This document shows, piece by piece, positions 8,538 through 17,784 of a DNA stretch of 64,000 nt. The translations under genes and the position numbers were made by a program. The notes beneath the pieces were generated by a model that saw nothing but the letters and a program-made list of their open reading frames with translations, had not been told where the DNA came from and did not search any database. Positions within the stretch are counted from its first letter, which is position 1; every line of letters starts with the position of its first letter. Source of the DNA: Nitrospirota bacterium (GTDB lineage Bacteria; Nitrospirota; JACRHL01); NCBI GenBank assembly GCA_016212085.1, contig JACRHL010000020.1:32694-96693 (forward strand). The letters run 5' to 3'.

Positions 8538-8570
8538 AAGGCCCCGGGGAGCAATTCCCGGGGCCTTTTT
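8538..8570 (+). terminator. Intrinsic terminator after the porin gene
   Basis: Perfect 11-bp arms (8538-8548, 8557-8567) with core GGCCCCGGG, an 8-base loop and five Ts (8566-8570), 36 bp after the stop. Confidence 0.88.
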
Positions 8571-8591
8571 GTTGGGCGCGGGGGCCGGCAT

Positions 8592-8620
8592 TTGACAGAA
8601 ACGGCCAGTTGGGACATAAG
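8592..8620 (+). promoter_or_regulatory. Sigma-70-like promoter giving a near-leaderless mRNA
   Basis: A perfect TTGACA (8592-8597), 17-bp spacer and CATAAG (8615-8620) place the transcript start at about 8626-8629. The lipoprotein ATG is at 8629 with no Shine-Dalgarno sequence upstream. Confidence 0.55.
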
Positions 8621-8628
8621 TTGCGCTT

Positions 8629-9876
8629 ATGAACGGGATCGCTCCAACGGGACGCACGGGCCGGCGGCGCCATTCGCCCCTGGCCCGCGCGGGCCTGCTG
8701 GCCGCCCTGCTGCTGGCCGGCGGCTGCTCCGGCACGTCGATCGTGCCGGACACCTTCGACATCATGCCCAGCCGCGTCAACAACGGCATGGGCCGCGCCT
8801 TCCACGCGGCGGTGTGGATGCCGGACCAGCAGAACCTGATGCTGGTCGGCGGTCAGGACAAGGACGGCATCGCCCTGTCCGGCAGCCAGTTCGCCGAGCG
8901 CATCGCCTGTTCCACCTGTAGCTTCATCCCCGAGGGTGCCCTCGATCCCGGCGTGGGGCGGGTGAACCCGGCGCTGGCCACCACCGCCGACGGGGTGCTG
9001 ATCGCCGGCGGCCAGGCCTCCGGGGTGGAGCCCGCCAATCCGGGCGCGCCGCCCGCCGTGCTGCCCGTGTCCAGCGCCGTGGCCGACGCGCTCCACTACC
9101 GGCCGATCAGCGCCTTCGTCGATACGGTCGCGCAGCCGGCCGGGGCCGCCGGGGCCGCCCTGGGCACGCTGAACGGCACCCCCTACCTGAGCGGCGGGCG
9201 CGACACCACCGGCAACGTGTCCGCCGCCATCCTCGCCTTTAACGGTGCCAGCTTCCTCCACAACTGGGACATGGTCCGCGAGCGCGAGGGCCACACGGTC
9301 ACGCCCCTGGCGGACGGCTCGCTGCTGATCGTGGGCGGCTTCGGCCTGGGCGGGTTCGCCCTGCGCTCGGCGGAGTTGTTCGATCCGGTCAACGGCGCGG
9401 CGGAACTGCCGGGCATCGACGGCCCCTGGGAGGATCGCGCCCTGCACACGGCCACCGCCAGCACCGACGGCTGCCAGGTGCTGATCTACGGCGGCGTGAA
9501 CAGCGGCGGCCTGGTGGCCGGCCCCGAGCTGTTCACCAGCGCGGGCGCGGGCTGCGCCGGTGACGGCCGGTTCCACGTGGTGCCCCTGGCGGGGCCGGAG
9601 GATCGCCGCGTCTACCACAGCGCCACGCGCCTCGATAACGGCGACGTGCTGATCGTCGGCGGCGTGCTGGACGACGTGGGCACGGTCACCGGCACGGCGC
9701 GCCTGTTCAACTTCGCCTCGCAACTGTTGCGCGACACGGCGGGGCCCCTGTCGTTCCCGCGCTTCGGCCACAGCGCCTCGGTGATGCCGGACGGCTCGGT
9801 GCTGGTGGCCGGCGGCCTGGACGGGGTGTTCGTTCCGGTGACGGAGGTGGAGCGCTATGTGCCCACGTCGTTCTAG
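8629..9876 (+). CDS. Kelch-repeat-type lipoprotein
   Basis: This 415-residue protein has a positively charged N-terminus, a Leu/Ala-rich core and the lipobox LLLAGGC, with the lipidated Cys at residue 33. The body contains about six Kelch/galactose-oxidase-like blades recognisable by repeated double-Gly units followed by a strand, e.g. LLIVGGFGLGGF, VLIYGGVNSGG, VLIVGGVLDD and VLVAGGLDGV. It is predicted to be a membrane-anchored beta-propeller facing the periplasm or surface. No copper-oxidase ligands were identified, so a binding or structural role is more likely than catalysis. No SD precedes the ATG. Confidence 0.8.
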   Translation: MNGIAPTGRTGRRRHSPLARAGLLAALLLAGGCSGTSIVPDTFDIMPSRVNNGMGRAFHAAVWMPDQQNLMLVGGQDKDGIALSGSQFAERIACSTCSFIPEGALDPGVGRVNPALATTADGVLIAGGQASGVEPANPGAPPAVLPVSSAVADALHYRPISAFVDTVAQPAGAAGAALGTLNGTPYLSGGRDTTGNVSAAILAFNGASFLHNWDMVREREGHTVTPLADGSLLIVGGFGLGGFALRSAELFDPVNGAAELPGIDGPWEDRALHTATASTDGCQVLIYGGVNSGGLVAGPELFTSAGAGCAGDGRFHVVPLAGPEDRRVYHSATRLDNGDVLIVGGVLDDVGTVTGTARLFNFASQLLRDTAGPLSFPRFGHSASVMPDGSVLVAGGLDGVFVPVTEVERYVPTSF

Positions 9877-9927
9877 GGTGCCCGGCACCCGGCGCGCGCG
9901 GCGCATCTAGGCGGGAACCGGAAGCAG

Positions 9928-11313
9928 GTGGCCAGCGCATCCGGCGTGTCGCCGCTGGCGCGGTTGCGGGGCCTGAAGGCCTCGCCCGCGCGCATCCTGA
10001 TGGGTGGCGCGTCCGCCGTGATCCTGCTGGGCACCCTGCTGCTCAGCCTGCCCCAGGCGTCCGCCACCGGCGTGCGCATCGGCTTCGTGGACGCCCTGTT
10101 CACCGCCACCTCCGCCGTGTGCGTCACCGGCCTGATCGTGCTCGACACGCCCACCGAGATGTCCACCTTCGGGCACGTGGTGCTGCTGTTCCTGTTCCAG
10201 GTGGGGGGGCTGGGCTACATGACCTCCGCCACCTTCGTGGCGGCGGTGCTGGGGCGCCGGGTGGGGCTGCGCAACCGCCTGGTGCTCAAGGAGGCCATGG
10301 CCTCGCCCACCATGGAGGGGCTGCTGCGCTTCGCCACCCTGACCGTGAAGGTGACGCTGGTGGTGGAGGGGCTCATCGCCCTGGTGCTGGCGGCGCGTTT
10401 CGCCACCCGGATGGAGCCGGGCCAGGCCCTGTGGTACGGGGTGTTTCATTCGGTGTCGGCGTTCAACAACGCCGGCTTCGCCCTGTTTTCAGACAGCCTG
10501 GGCGGCTTCCGGAACGACCCGCTGGTGATCGTGTCGATCATGGTGGCGCTGGTGATCGGCGGCCTCGGCTTTCTGGTGCTGAGCGACCTGGAACGCCTGT
10601 TCAAGGGCGAGGTGAAGCGCCTCAGCCTGCACTCGCGCCTCACCCTGTGGATGAGCCTGTGGGTGGGGGTGGTGGGCGCCGTGCTGCTGCTCCTCATCGA
10701 GACCAGCACCGGCGGCCCGCTGGCCGATGCCGCGGGGCTCGGGCAGCACGCGGAGCTGGCCCTGTTCCAGTCCATGACGGCGCGCACCGCCGGGTTCGCC
10801 ATCATCGACATGAGCTTCCTGTCCATTCCCGCCCTGTACCTCACCATCATGCTGATGATGGTGGGCGGCGGCTCCGGCTCCACGGCGGGGGGCATCAAGG
10901 TGACCACCATGGGGGTGGTGCTGGCCAGCCTGTGGTCCACCCTGCGCGGCCGGGAGCGGGTGAGCATCTTTTATCGCACGGTGCCCCAGTCCATCGTGCA
11001 GAAAAGCTTCTTTCTGGCGTTCATGGCGTTCTTCCTGGTGACCGGGGTGACCTGGCTGGTGCTGCTGCTGGAGGATTCCCGCTTCATGCCCACCCTGTTC
11101 GAGGTGGCCTCGGCGGTGGCCACCGTGGGCCTCAGCATCGGGGATGGTGCGGGCCGCAGTTTTTGCGCCGGGTTCGGCGATTCCGGCAAGCTGCTGGTGG
11201 CGCTGTGCATGTTCATCGGCCGCCTGGGGCCGCTGACCATCGGCATCGCGGTGCTGAAGACCGAGCACCAGCAGCATTACCGCCGCCCCGAGGAGCGGGT
11301 GTTGATCGGCTAA
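9928..11313 (+). CDS. ktrB: Trk/Ktr potassium uptake transmembrane subunit
   Basis: This 461-residue TrkH/KtrB-family K+ translocase has four M1-P-M2 repeats. The pore loops with conserved Gly read TSAVCVTG, VSAFNNAG, MTARTAG and ASAVATVG. The GGGSGSTAGGIKVTT segment in the third repeat resembles the gating loop of KtrB. The start GTG 9928 follows GGAAG. It is 18 bp upstream of the RCK subunit gene, forming a two-component K+ channel with it. I call it Ktr-type rather than TrkH because it is short and lacks the extra N-terminal helices. Confidence 0.92.
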   Translation: MASASGVSPLARLRGLKASPARILMGGASAVILLGTLLLSLPQASATGVRIGFVDALFTATSAVCVTGLIVLDTPTEMSTFGHVVLLFLFQVGGLGYMTSATFVAAVLGRRVGLRNRLVLKEAMASPTMEGLLRFATLTVKVTLVVEGLIALVLAARFATRMEPGQALWYGVFHSVSAFNNAGFALFSDSLGGFRNDPLVIVSIMVALVIGGLGFLVLSDLERLFKGEVKRLSLHSRLTLWMSLWVGVVGAVLLLLIETSTGGPLADAAGLGQHAELALFQSMTARTAGFAIIDMSFLSIPALYLTIMLMMVGGGSGSTAGGIKVTTMGVVLASLWSTLRGRERVSIFYRTVPQSIVQKSFFLAFMAFFLVTGVTWLVLLLEDSRFMPTLFEVASAVATVGLSIGDGAGRSFCAGFGDSGKLLVALCMFIGRLGPLTIGIAVLKTEHQQHYRRPEERVLIG

Positions 11314-11331
11314 CGGGAGGCAGAGGGATTC

Positions 11332-12018
11332 ATGCGCACATTCGCGGTGATCGGATTGGGACGCTTCGGGACGGCGGTGGCCGAAACCCTCGTGGCCAAC
11401 GGCCAGGAGGTACTCGCCATCGACATCGACCCGGACAAGGTGGAGCAGATCGGCGACCTGGTCACCCACGCGGTGCAGTGCGACGCCACCGACGAGCGCG
11501 CCCTCAAGGCCATCGGCATCGACAACGTGGACGTGGCGGTGGTCAGCATCGGCGAGGCCATCGAGGCGAGCGTGCTGGTGGTGATGACCTGCATGGAGCT
11601 GGGGGTGCCCGAGGTGATTGCCAAGAGCGGCACCGTCAAGCAGGGCAAGGTGCTGGAAAAGATCGGCGTGCACCGGGTGGTGTATCCGGAGCGCGAGTCG
11701 GCCATGCGCCTGGCCCACGCCCTGGCCACCCCCAACCAGCTGGAGCACCTGGAGCTGGTGAAGGGCGTCGGGGTGGTGGAGATGCCGGTGCCGCCTCGCT
11801 ACGTGGGCATGCTGCTGCGCGAGACCCAGATCCGCACCCACTACAACGTGAACGTGGCGGCGGTGGTCCGCTCCCACGGGCTGGACCCGCGCGTGCCCCT
11901 GAACGAGCAGGATCGGGTGAACTTCATCCCCTCGCCGGACGACCTGCTGCGCGAGGGCGACATCCTGCTGCTGATCGGCCACGAGCACGACCTTGCGCGC
12001 TTCCAGGAAGAGCAGTAG
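11332..12018 (+). CDS. ktrA: K+ uptake regulatory subunit (RCK/TrkA-N, TrkA-C)
   Basis: This 228-residue cytoplasmic gating ring protein has an N-terminal Rossmann domain with FAVIGLGRFGTAVAETL and the acidic strand end AIDIDPD, then VDVAVVSIGE, and a C-terminal TrkA-C part ending in DILLLIGHEHDLARF. It binds NAD(H) or ATP/ADP and opens the KtrB pore. ATG 11332 is preceded by GGGAGGCAGAGG. Its end overlaps the coaE start by 26 bases. Confidence 0.93.
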   Translation: MRTFAVIGLGRFGTAVAETLVANGQEVLAIDIDPDKVEQIGDLVTHAVQCDATDERALKAIGIDNVDVAVVSIGEAIEASVLVVMTCMELGVPEVIAKSGTVKQGKVLEKIGVHRVVYPERESAMRLAHALATPNQLEHLELVKGVGVVEMPVPPRYVGMLLRETQIRTHYNVNVAAVVRSHGLDPRVPLNEQDRVNFIPSPDDLLREGDILLLIGHEHDLARFQEEQ

Positions 12019-12631
12019 CCGCGTCCTCGGGCTCACCGGCGGCATCGCCGCGGGCAAGTCCACCGTGTCGGCCCTGCTCACGGAGCTGGGCTGCAAGGTG
12101 ATCTGCGCCGACGCGCTGGCGCGCCGGGTGGTGGCGCCGGGCAGCCCCGCCCTGGCGGAGATCGCCCGACGCTTCGGGCCCGAATACCTGGACGCCCACG
12201 GCGCCCTGGACCGCGCGCGCATGGGGGAGCTGGTGTTCCACGACGCGGACGCGCGCCGCGCCCTGGAGGCCATCCTGCACCCGCGCATCCGCCAGGCCTT
12301 CGCCGCCGACGTGGCGGCCATCCGCGCGGCCGACCCGCGCGCGGTGATCGTGTACGACGCCCCGTTGCTGCTGGAGGTGGGCGCCGACAAGGAGGTGGAG
12401 CGGGTGATCGTGGTGCACGTGCCGCGCGCCATCCAGGTGGCGCGCCTGATGCACCGCGACGGCCTGACGGAGGACGCGGCGCTGCGCCGCATCGACGCCC
12501 AGATGCCCGCCGAGGAGCGCCTGCGGGCGGCGGACCACGTGCTGGACGGCACCGCCCCGCCGGACCTGCTGCGCCACCAGCTCGCGGCGATCGTCGCCGC
12601 CCTGGACGGGCCGGATGCGGGCGCGCCGTGA
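11993..12631 (+). CDS. coaE: Dephospho-CoA kinase
   Basis: This 212-residue enzyme phosphorylates dephospho-CoA at the 3' position, the last step of CoA synthesis. The P-loop LGLTGGIAAGKST is near the N-terminus, followed by CADALARRVV, the lid region HPRIRQAF, YDAPLLLEVG, and the DQR-like end RRIDAQMPAEERLRAADHVLDG, all CoaE-specific. The only usable start is TTG 11993 inside the ktrA end, implying translational coupling. CoaX at 37.4 kb supplies the first committed step. Confidence 0.93.
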   Translation: MRASRKSSSRVLGLTGGIAAGKSTVSALLTELGCKVICADALARRVVAPGSPALAEIARRFGPEYLDAHGALDRARMGELVFHDADARRALEAILHPRIRQAFAADVAAIRAADPRAVIVYDAPLLLEVGADKEVERVIVVHVPRAIQVARLMHRDGLTEDAALRRIDAQMPAEERLRAADHVLDGTAPPDLLRHQLAAIVAALDGPDAGAP

Positions 12632-12648
12632 AATGGCCGGCGGCGGGT

Positions 12649-12657
12649 TGCTACACT
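12649..12657 (+). promoter_or_regulatory. Possible extended -10 promoter for galU
   Basis: TG at 12649-12650, one base, then TACACT (12652-12657) forms an extended -10. No good -35 is present. The predicted start is near 12664, leaving a leader of about 60 bases. Confidence 0.35.
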
Positions 12658-12723
12658 TGACCCATACGGATACCACCGCGCCGCCATGAGGGCGGCGCCC
12701 ACAGAGGGGATCTTTTACCGCGC

Positions 12724-13596
12724 ATGAGCATCAAACCGATCCGCAAGGCCGTCCTGCCCGCCGCCGGGCTGGGCACCCGCTTCCTGCCCGCCACCAAGGC
12801 GTCTCCCAAGGAGATGCTGCCGCTGGTGGACAAGCCGCTCATCCAGTATGTGGTGGAGGAGGCGGTGGCCTGCGGCATCACCGACATCATCATCGTCACC
12901 GGCCGCGGCAAGCGCGCCATCGAGGACCACTTCGACGTGGCCTTCGAGCTGGAGGTGCTGCTGCGCGACAAGGGCAAGGACGACATCCTCAAGGAGGTGC
13001 GCGCCATCTCCGACATGGCCAACTTCAGCTACGTGCGCCAGCCCGAGGCGCTGGGGCTGGGCCACGCGGTGAACTGCGCCCGCAACCTGGTGGGCGACGA
13101 GCCGTTCGCCGTGCTGCTGGCGGACGACATCATCCACCATGTGCCCACGGCGCTGGAGCAGATGATGGCCGTGTACCGGGAAACCGGCTCATCGGTCATC
13201 GGCCTGCAACAGGTGCCCCTGGCCGAGGTGATCAAGTATGGCGTGATCCTCCCCGAGACCATCTCCGCCGGCTTGCACCGGGTGGTGGACATGGTGGAGA
13301 AGCCGCGTCCGGCGGACGCCCCCTCCAACCTGAGCGTGATCGGCCGCTACATCCTGCAACCGGCCATCTTCGACTGCCTGGACCGCATCTCCGCCGGGGC
13401 CGGCGGCGAGCTGCAATTGACCGACGCCTTGAAGCGCCTGCTCAAGACCCACCAGATCCACGGCCTGGAACTGGTGGGCGACCGCTACGACGCGGGCAGC
13501 AAGATCGGATTTTTAAAAGCCACCGTCGCGCTGGCGCTCGACTCTCCTGAACTGGGCCCGGAATTCCGATCTTATCTTAAGGGCCTCGATATCTGA
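12724..13596 (+). CDS. galU: UTP-glucose-1-phosphate uridylyltransferase
   Basis: This 290-residue enzyme makes UDP-glucose for LPS/EPS and glycan synthesis. The nucleotide-binding start KAVLPAAGLGTRFLPATKA, the KEMLPLVDKPLIQYVVEE block, FAVLLADDII, and GGELQLTDAL with YDAGSKIGFLKA are all standard GalU. Its length is normal. It follows coaE after about 90 bp and precedes lon by 68 bp. Confidence 0.96.
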   Translation: MSIKPIRKAVLPAAGLGTRFLPATKASPKEMLPLVDKPLIQYVVEEAVACGITDIIIVTGRGKRAIEDHFDVAFELEVLLRDKGKDDILKEVRAISDMANFSYVRQPEALGLGHAVNCARNLVGDEPFAVLLADDIIHHVPTALEQMMAVYRETGSSVIGLQQVPLAEVIKYGVILPETISAGLHRVVDMVEKPRPADAPSNLSVIGRYILQPAIFDCLDRISAGAGGELQLTDALKRLLKTHQIHGLELVGDRYDAGSKIGFLKATVALALDSPELGPEFRSYLKGLDI

Positions 13597-13664
13597 CCCG
13601 GCGTCAGCCCCCCGGCCCTCCCGACCCGTTCCCACCCGGCCCCGCGCCGAGCCAAGGCTCTGTT

Positions 13665-16016
13665 ATGACCGATCTCGAAGACATCGACCCGGAAGGCCTG
13701 GAGATTCCCGCCGAGCTGCCGTTGCTGCCGGTGCGCGACATCGTGGTGTTCCCCTACATGGTGCTGCCGCTGTTCGTGGGGCGCGAGCGCTCCATCGCCG
13801 CCATCGAGGCGGCCCTGGCCGGCGACCGCATGCTGCTGCTGGCCACCCAGAAGGTGCTGGAGGTGGAGGAGCCGAGCCCGGCGGAGATCCACCGCATGGG
13901 CACGGTGGGCCTGATCATGCGCATGCTCAAGCTGCCCGACGGCCGCATCAAGATCCTGGTGCAGGGCATGGGCAAGGCGCGCATCACCGGCTACCGCCAG
14001 CTGGAGCCGTATTTCCAGGTGGCGGTGACGCCGGTGCCGGACGAGCCGGCCACCGAGATCGACATCGAGACCGAGGCGCTGATCCGCAACGTCACCGAGC
14101 AGGTGGAGCGCATCGTCGGCTTCGGCAAGTCCATGGCGCCCGATATCCTGGTGCTGCTGGAGAACATCAAGGAGCCGGGCCGCCTGGCGGACATGATCAT
14201 CTCGAACCTGGGCCTCAAGGCCGAGGTGTCCCAGGAGGTGCTGGAAACCATCGACCCCGTGGCGCGCCTGCGCCGGGTCAACGAGATCCTGGCCACCGAG
14301 CTGAGCGTGCTCACGGTGCAGCACCACATCCAGACCACCGCCCGCAGCGAGATCGACAAGTCCCAGCGCGAATACGTGCTGCGCGAGCAGATGAAGACCA
14401 TCAAGCGCGAGCTGGGCGAGGAGGACGACCGCGACCAGGAGCTGGCGGAGCTGAAAAAGGCCATCGAGGCCGCCGCCATGCCCGACAAGGTGGCGAAGGA
14501 GGCCCTCAAGCAGCTGGGCCGCCTGGAGCGCATGCACCAGGACTCCAGCGAGTCGTCCATCACCCGCACCTATCTGGACTGGATGGTGGAGCTGCCCTGG
14601 TCGGTGGCCACCGACGACAAGCTCGACCTGAAGGCCGCCAAGGCGGTGCTGGACGAGGACCACTACGGTTTGGAGCGGGTCAAGGAGCGCATCCTCGAAT
14701 ACCTGGCCGTGTGCAAGCTCAAGGGGGCGATGAAGGGCCCCATCCTGTGCCTGCTCGGCCCCCCCGGCGTGGGCAAGACCTCGCTGGGCCGCTCCATCGC
14801 CCGCGCCGTGGGGCGCAACTTCGTGCGGGTGGCCCTGGGCGGCATGCGCGACGAGGCCGAAATCCGTGGCCACCGGCGCACCTATGTGGGGGCCATGCCG
14901 GGGCGCATCGTCCAGTCGCTCAAGGGTGCCGGTTCCAACAACCCGCTGTTCATGCTCGACGAGATCGACAAGCTGGGCTCCGATTTCCGGGGCGACCCGG
15001 CCTCGGCACTCCTGGAGGTGCTCGACCCGGAGCAGAACAACGCCTTCACCGACCACTACCTGGGCGTGCCGTTCGACCTGTCGAAGGTGATGTTCATCAC
15101 CACCTGCAACCAGATCGACACCATTCCCGGCCCCCTGCGCGACCGCATGGAGGTCATCCCCCTGTCCAGCTACACCCTGGACGAGAAGGTGCAGATCGCG
15201 CGCCGCTACCTGCTGCCCAAGCAGCTGGAGGAGCACGGCATCGGTCCCCAGTACCTGACCCTGTCGGACGCGGTGCTGGCCCTGGTGGCCACCCGCTACA
15301 CCCGCGAGGCCGGGGTGCGCAACCTGGAGCGCGAGGTGGCGCACATCTGCCGCAAGGTGGCGCGCGACGTGGCCGAGGGCCGGGACCGGTGCCACCGTGT
15401 CACCCCCCAGAACCTGGCGGGCTACCTGGGCGTGCCGCGCTTCCTGGACGAGACCGACGCCATGCGGCAGGACGAGGCGGGCACCGCCACGGGCCTGGCC
15501 TGGACGCCGGTGGGCGGCGACCTGATCCGCATCGAGTCCACCCTCATGCCCGGCAAGGGGCAGCTCACCCTCACCGGCCAGCTGGGCGACGTGATGAAGG
15601 AGTCGGCCCAGGCGGCCTACACCTGCGTGCGCTCCCGCGGCGACGAGCTGAACATCTCCGCCAGGGCCTTCGCGGAGCAGGACATCCACATCCACGTGCC
15701 CGCCGGCGCCATCCCCAAGGACGGCCCCAGCGCCGGCGTGACCATGGCCGTCGCCATCGCGTCGGTGCACACCGGCCGCCCCGTGCGACGCGACGTGGCC
15801 ATGACCGGCGAGATCACCCTGCGCGGCCATGTGCTGCCGGTGGGTGGCATCAAGGAGAAGGTGCTGGCCGCCAAGCGCGCCGGCATGAGCGCCGTGATCC
15901 TGCCCCGTGCCAACGAAAAGGATCTGGCCGACGTTCCGAAAAAGGTTCGAAACGATATAGAATTCGTGTTCGCGGATTCCCTGAACGACGTGTTCGCGGC
16001 GGCCTTCCGCCACTAG
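13665..16016 (+). CDS. lon: ATP-dependent protease Lon (LonA)
   Basis: This 783-residue LonA degrades misfolded and regulatory proteins in the cytoplasm. It contains the N-terminal substrate domain ([19 protein letters not shown]), a coiled-coil region, the AAA+ module with GPPGVGKT at residues 365-372 and the Walker [12 protein letters not shown], and the C-terminal protease domain with Ser689 in KDGPSAGVT and Lys732 in [11 protein letters not shown]. The Ser-Lys spacing of 43 equals that of E. coli Lon. The presence of a full-length active-site Lon beside the proteasome operon shows two ATP-dependent proteolysis systems in one genome. Confidence 0.97.
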   Translation: MTDLEDIDPEGLEIPAELPLLPVRDIVVFPYMVLPLFVGRERSIAAIEAALAGDRMLLLATQKVLEVEEPSPAEIHRMGTVGLIMRMLKLPDGRIKILVQGMGKARITGYRQLEPYFQVAVTPVPDEPATEIDIETEALIRNVTEQVERIVGFGKSMAPDILVLLENIKEPGRLADMIISNLGLKAEVSQEVLETIDPVARLRRVNEILATELSVLTVQHHIQTTARSEIDKSQREYVLREQMKTIKRELGEEDDRDQELAELKKAIEAAAMPDKVAKEALKQLGRLERMHQDSSESSITRTYLDWMVELPWSVATDDKLDLKAAKAVLDEDHYGLERVKERILEYLAVCKLKGAMKGPILCLLGPPGVGKTSLGRSIARAVGRNFVRVALGGMRDEAEIRGHRRTYVGAMPGRIVQSLKGAGSNNPLFMLDEIDKLGSDFRGDPASALLEVLDPEQNNAFTDHYLGVPFDLSKVMFITTCNQIDTIPGPLRDRMEVIPLSSYTLDEKVQIARRYLLPKQLEEHGIGPQYLTLSDAVLALVATRYTREAGVRNLEREVAHICRKVARDVAEGRDRCHRVTPQNLAGYLGVPRFLDETDAMRQDEAGTATGLAWTPVGGDLIRIESTLMPGKGQLTLTGQLGDVMKESAQAAYTCVRSRGDELNISARAFAEQDIHIHVPAGAIPKDGPSAGVTMAVAIASVHTGRPVRRDVAMTGEITLRGHVLPVGGIKEKVLAAKRAGMSAVILPRANEKDLADVPKKVRNDIEFVFADSLNDVFAAAFRH

Positions 16017-16183
16017 GCGCGTTTTCGCCACGGGGTGGCGCGGCACCCCGCCGGTGGCGGCCCGCGTGCCGCCGGGGCCTGTTCCGCGTGGAGGCTGTTT
16101 CCATCATGTGGGCCGGGGGCCGCGCGGCCCGACGGCCAGCGCCGGGAGGGGTTGCTGCGTGCGGAATCTGGAAGGGGCCGGCG

Positions 16184-17167
16184 ATGGGGGGTGAGTTCGA
16201 TTTCATCGCCACCATCCGTGCCGGCGCCGCCCGGGCCTCCGGCGCCCTCCGGCTGGGCATCGGCGACGATTGCGCCGTGTGGGCGCCGCCCGCCGGCCAC
16301 GATCAGCTGGCGAGCACCGACCTGCTCATCGAGGGCGTGCACTTCGAGCGGGCCACCACCTCCCTGGCCGACCTGGGCCACAAGGCCCTGGCGGTCAACC
16401 TGAGCGACATCGCCGCCATGGGCGGCACCCCCCGTTACGTGATCCTGGGGCTGGGCATGCCCGGCGACCCCTCCGCTCATGCCGAGCTGGTGAACGGCCT
16501 GCTGCGCCACGCGGCGGAAACCGGCGTGACCCTCATCGGGGGTGACACCTGCGCCAGCCGCGCCGGGTTGCTGATCAGCATCACCGTGCTGGGGGAGGTG
16601 CCGGCTGGCCGCGCCATCCCCCGTGGCGGGGCGCGGCCGGGGGATGCCGTGTACGTGACCGGCACCCTGGGCGACAGCGCCGCCGGCCTGGCGCTGCTGG
16701 CGGACGCCGCCCTGGCGCCGGCGGCGCCCTGGCGCGACGCCCTGATCGGCCGTCACCGCCGCCCCGCCGCGCGCCTGGAATGGGGCCGCCTGCTCGGCGG
16801 GGAGCGGCTGGCCAGCGCCATGATCGACGTGTCCGACGGCCTGCTGGCCGACCTGGGGCATATCCTGGACGAAAGCGGCGTGGGGGCCGAGGTGGCCGCC
16901 GAGCGGGTGCCCATGTCGGACGCGCTGCGCGCCTTCGGCACGGCGATGGGCCGCGACCCGCTGGCGCTGGCGGTGGGGGGTGGCGAGGATTACGAGCTGC
17001 TGTTCACGGTGCCCCCGGAGCGGGAGGCGGCGCTGGCCCGCCACGTCGCCGCCGGCGAACTGGCGGCCACCGCCATCGGCCGCGTGACCGGGGGGGGCGG
17101 CCTGCGGGTCAGCCGCGACGGGGCGGCCTATGTGCCGCCCCGCGCCGGCTACGAGCATTTTTCATGA
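16184..17167 (+). CDS. thiL: Thiamine-monophosphate kinase
   Basis: This 327-residue enzyme phosphorylates TMP to TPP. Diagnostic segments are the start GEFDFIATI, GIGDDCAVW, STDLLIEGVHFE, the Mg-ATP loop GGDTC, VTGTLGDSAAGLALL, DVSDGLLADLGHI and GGGEDYELLFTV. ATG 16184 was chosen because GGAAGGGG lies upstream and ThiL begins at GEF; the open frame extends much further upstream as a shadow of lon. Its stop overlaps the next gene (ATGA). It completes the thiamine route whose other genes lie at 26 kb and 54.8 kb. Confidence 0.95.
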   Translation: MGGEFDFIATIRAGAARASGALRLGIGDDCAVWAPPAGHDQLASTDLLIEGVHFERATTSLADLGHKALAVNLSDIAAMGGTPRYVILGLGMPGDPSAHAELVNGLLRHAAETGVTLIGGDTCASRAGLLISITVLGEVPAGRAIPRGGARPGDAVYVTGTLGDSAAGLALLADAALAPAAPWRDALIGRHRRPAARLEWGRLLGGERLASAMIDVSDGLLADLGHILDESGVGAEVAAERVPMSDALRAFGTAMGRDPLALAVGGGEDYELLFTVPPEREAALARHVAAGELAATAIGRVTGGGGLRVSRDGAAYVPPRAGYEHFS

Positions 17168-17613
17168 TCGCCAGCGTGCGCGAGAAGCTGCGCGCCGTCC
17201 TCACCCTGGGTGAAACGCCGCACCAGCTGGGCGTCGCCTTCGGCGTGGGGGTGTTCATCGCCTTGTCGCCGTTGATCGGCCTGCATATCGTGCTGGCCGC
17301 CGCCTCCGCCTGGGCGTTTCGCCTCAACCCCGTGGCGTTGTTTGTCGGGGTGCTGGTCAACAACCCGTGGACGATGGTGCCCCTCTATGCGGCTTGCCTT
17401 TGGCTGGGAACGGCCATCTGGCCCACCGACGCGGTGTGGTCGGACATTGCGTGGCAGGGGCTGACGCTGGTGGACTTCCTGAGTCAGTTCCGGCCCTATC
17501 TGATGCCGTTCGTGGTGGGAACCACCGTGGCGGGCGCGGCCTGCGGCCTGCTTGGATACGTGGTGATGAAGGCCGTGGTGACCGCCTACCGGCGCCAGCG
17601 CGGCCGCGGCTAG
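17164..17613 (+). CDS. DUF2062-family inner-membrane protein
   Basis: This 149-residue protein resembles DUF2062: GETPHQLGVAFGVGVFIALS near the N-terminus, a conserved NNPWTMVPLY motif, and two to three hydrophobic helices (residues about 25-47, 55-80 and 118-140). The function of the family is not established. It is translationally coupled to thiL through a 4-base overlap. It converges on the STAND gene. Confidence 0.8.
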   Translation: MIASVREKLRAVLTLGETPHQLGVAFGVGVFIALSPLIGLHIVLAAASAWAFRLNPVALFVGVLVNNPWTMVPLYAACLWLGTAIWPTDAVWSDIAWQGLTLVDFLSQFRPYLMPFVVGTTVAGAACGLLGYVVMKAVVTAYRRQRGRG

Positions 17614-17683
17614 CAGGGGGTTAAAGTCCATCCGTGGCCTTTTTCAACCCGGAACCGAAACATCGCGGTGTTCCGGTTGTTCC

Positions 17684-17734
17684 GGATTTCAGGCGCTGAC
17701 GCGCATGAAATCCGCCGGTACATCCCTGTACCGG
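17684..17734. repeat. Two tandem hairpins between convergent genes
   Basis: The first has arms 17684-17691 and 17706-17713 (GGATTTCA with its complement). The second has arms 17715-17722 and 17727-17734 (CCGGTACA with its complement, 4-base loop). They sit between the DUF2062 stop and the STAND stop. They probably act as transcript ends for both strands, though no long U-tract follows. Confidence 0.5.
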
Positions 17735-17774
17735 ACGCAGGCGGGTCAAAAAATGCCGTTTTTAAACAGCCTGC
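17728..17774 (+). repeat. Dispersed intergenic repeat, copy 1
   Basis: This copy runs from GTACCGGACGCAGGCGGG through GCCGTTTTTAAACAGCCTG. It aligns over about 47 bases with copy 2 at 34142-34190, differing mostly by transitions. It shares the ends GCAGGCGG and AACAGCCTG with copy 3 at 61431-61465. All copies lie just beyond gene ends. Confidence 0.6.
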
Positions 17775-17784
17775 CCGGCGCGCG

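Noticed and set aside
10119..12101. 660-codon plus-strand frame across ktrB, ktrA and coaE
   Set aside because: Out of frame with clear ktrB/ktrA/coaE proteins and of low-complexity Arg/Gly/Pro composition.
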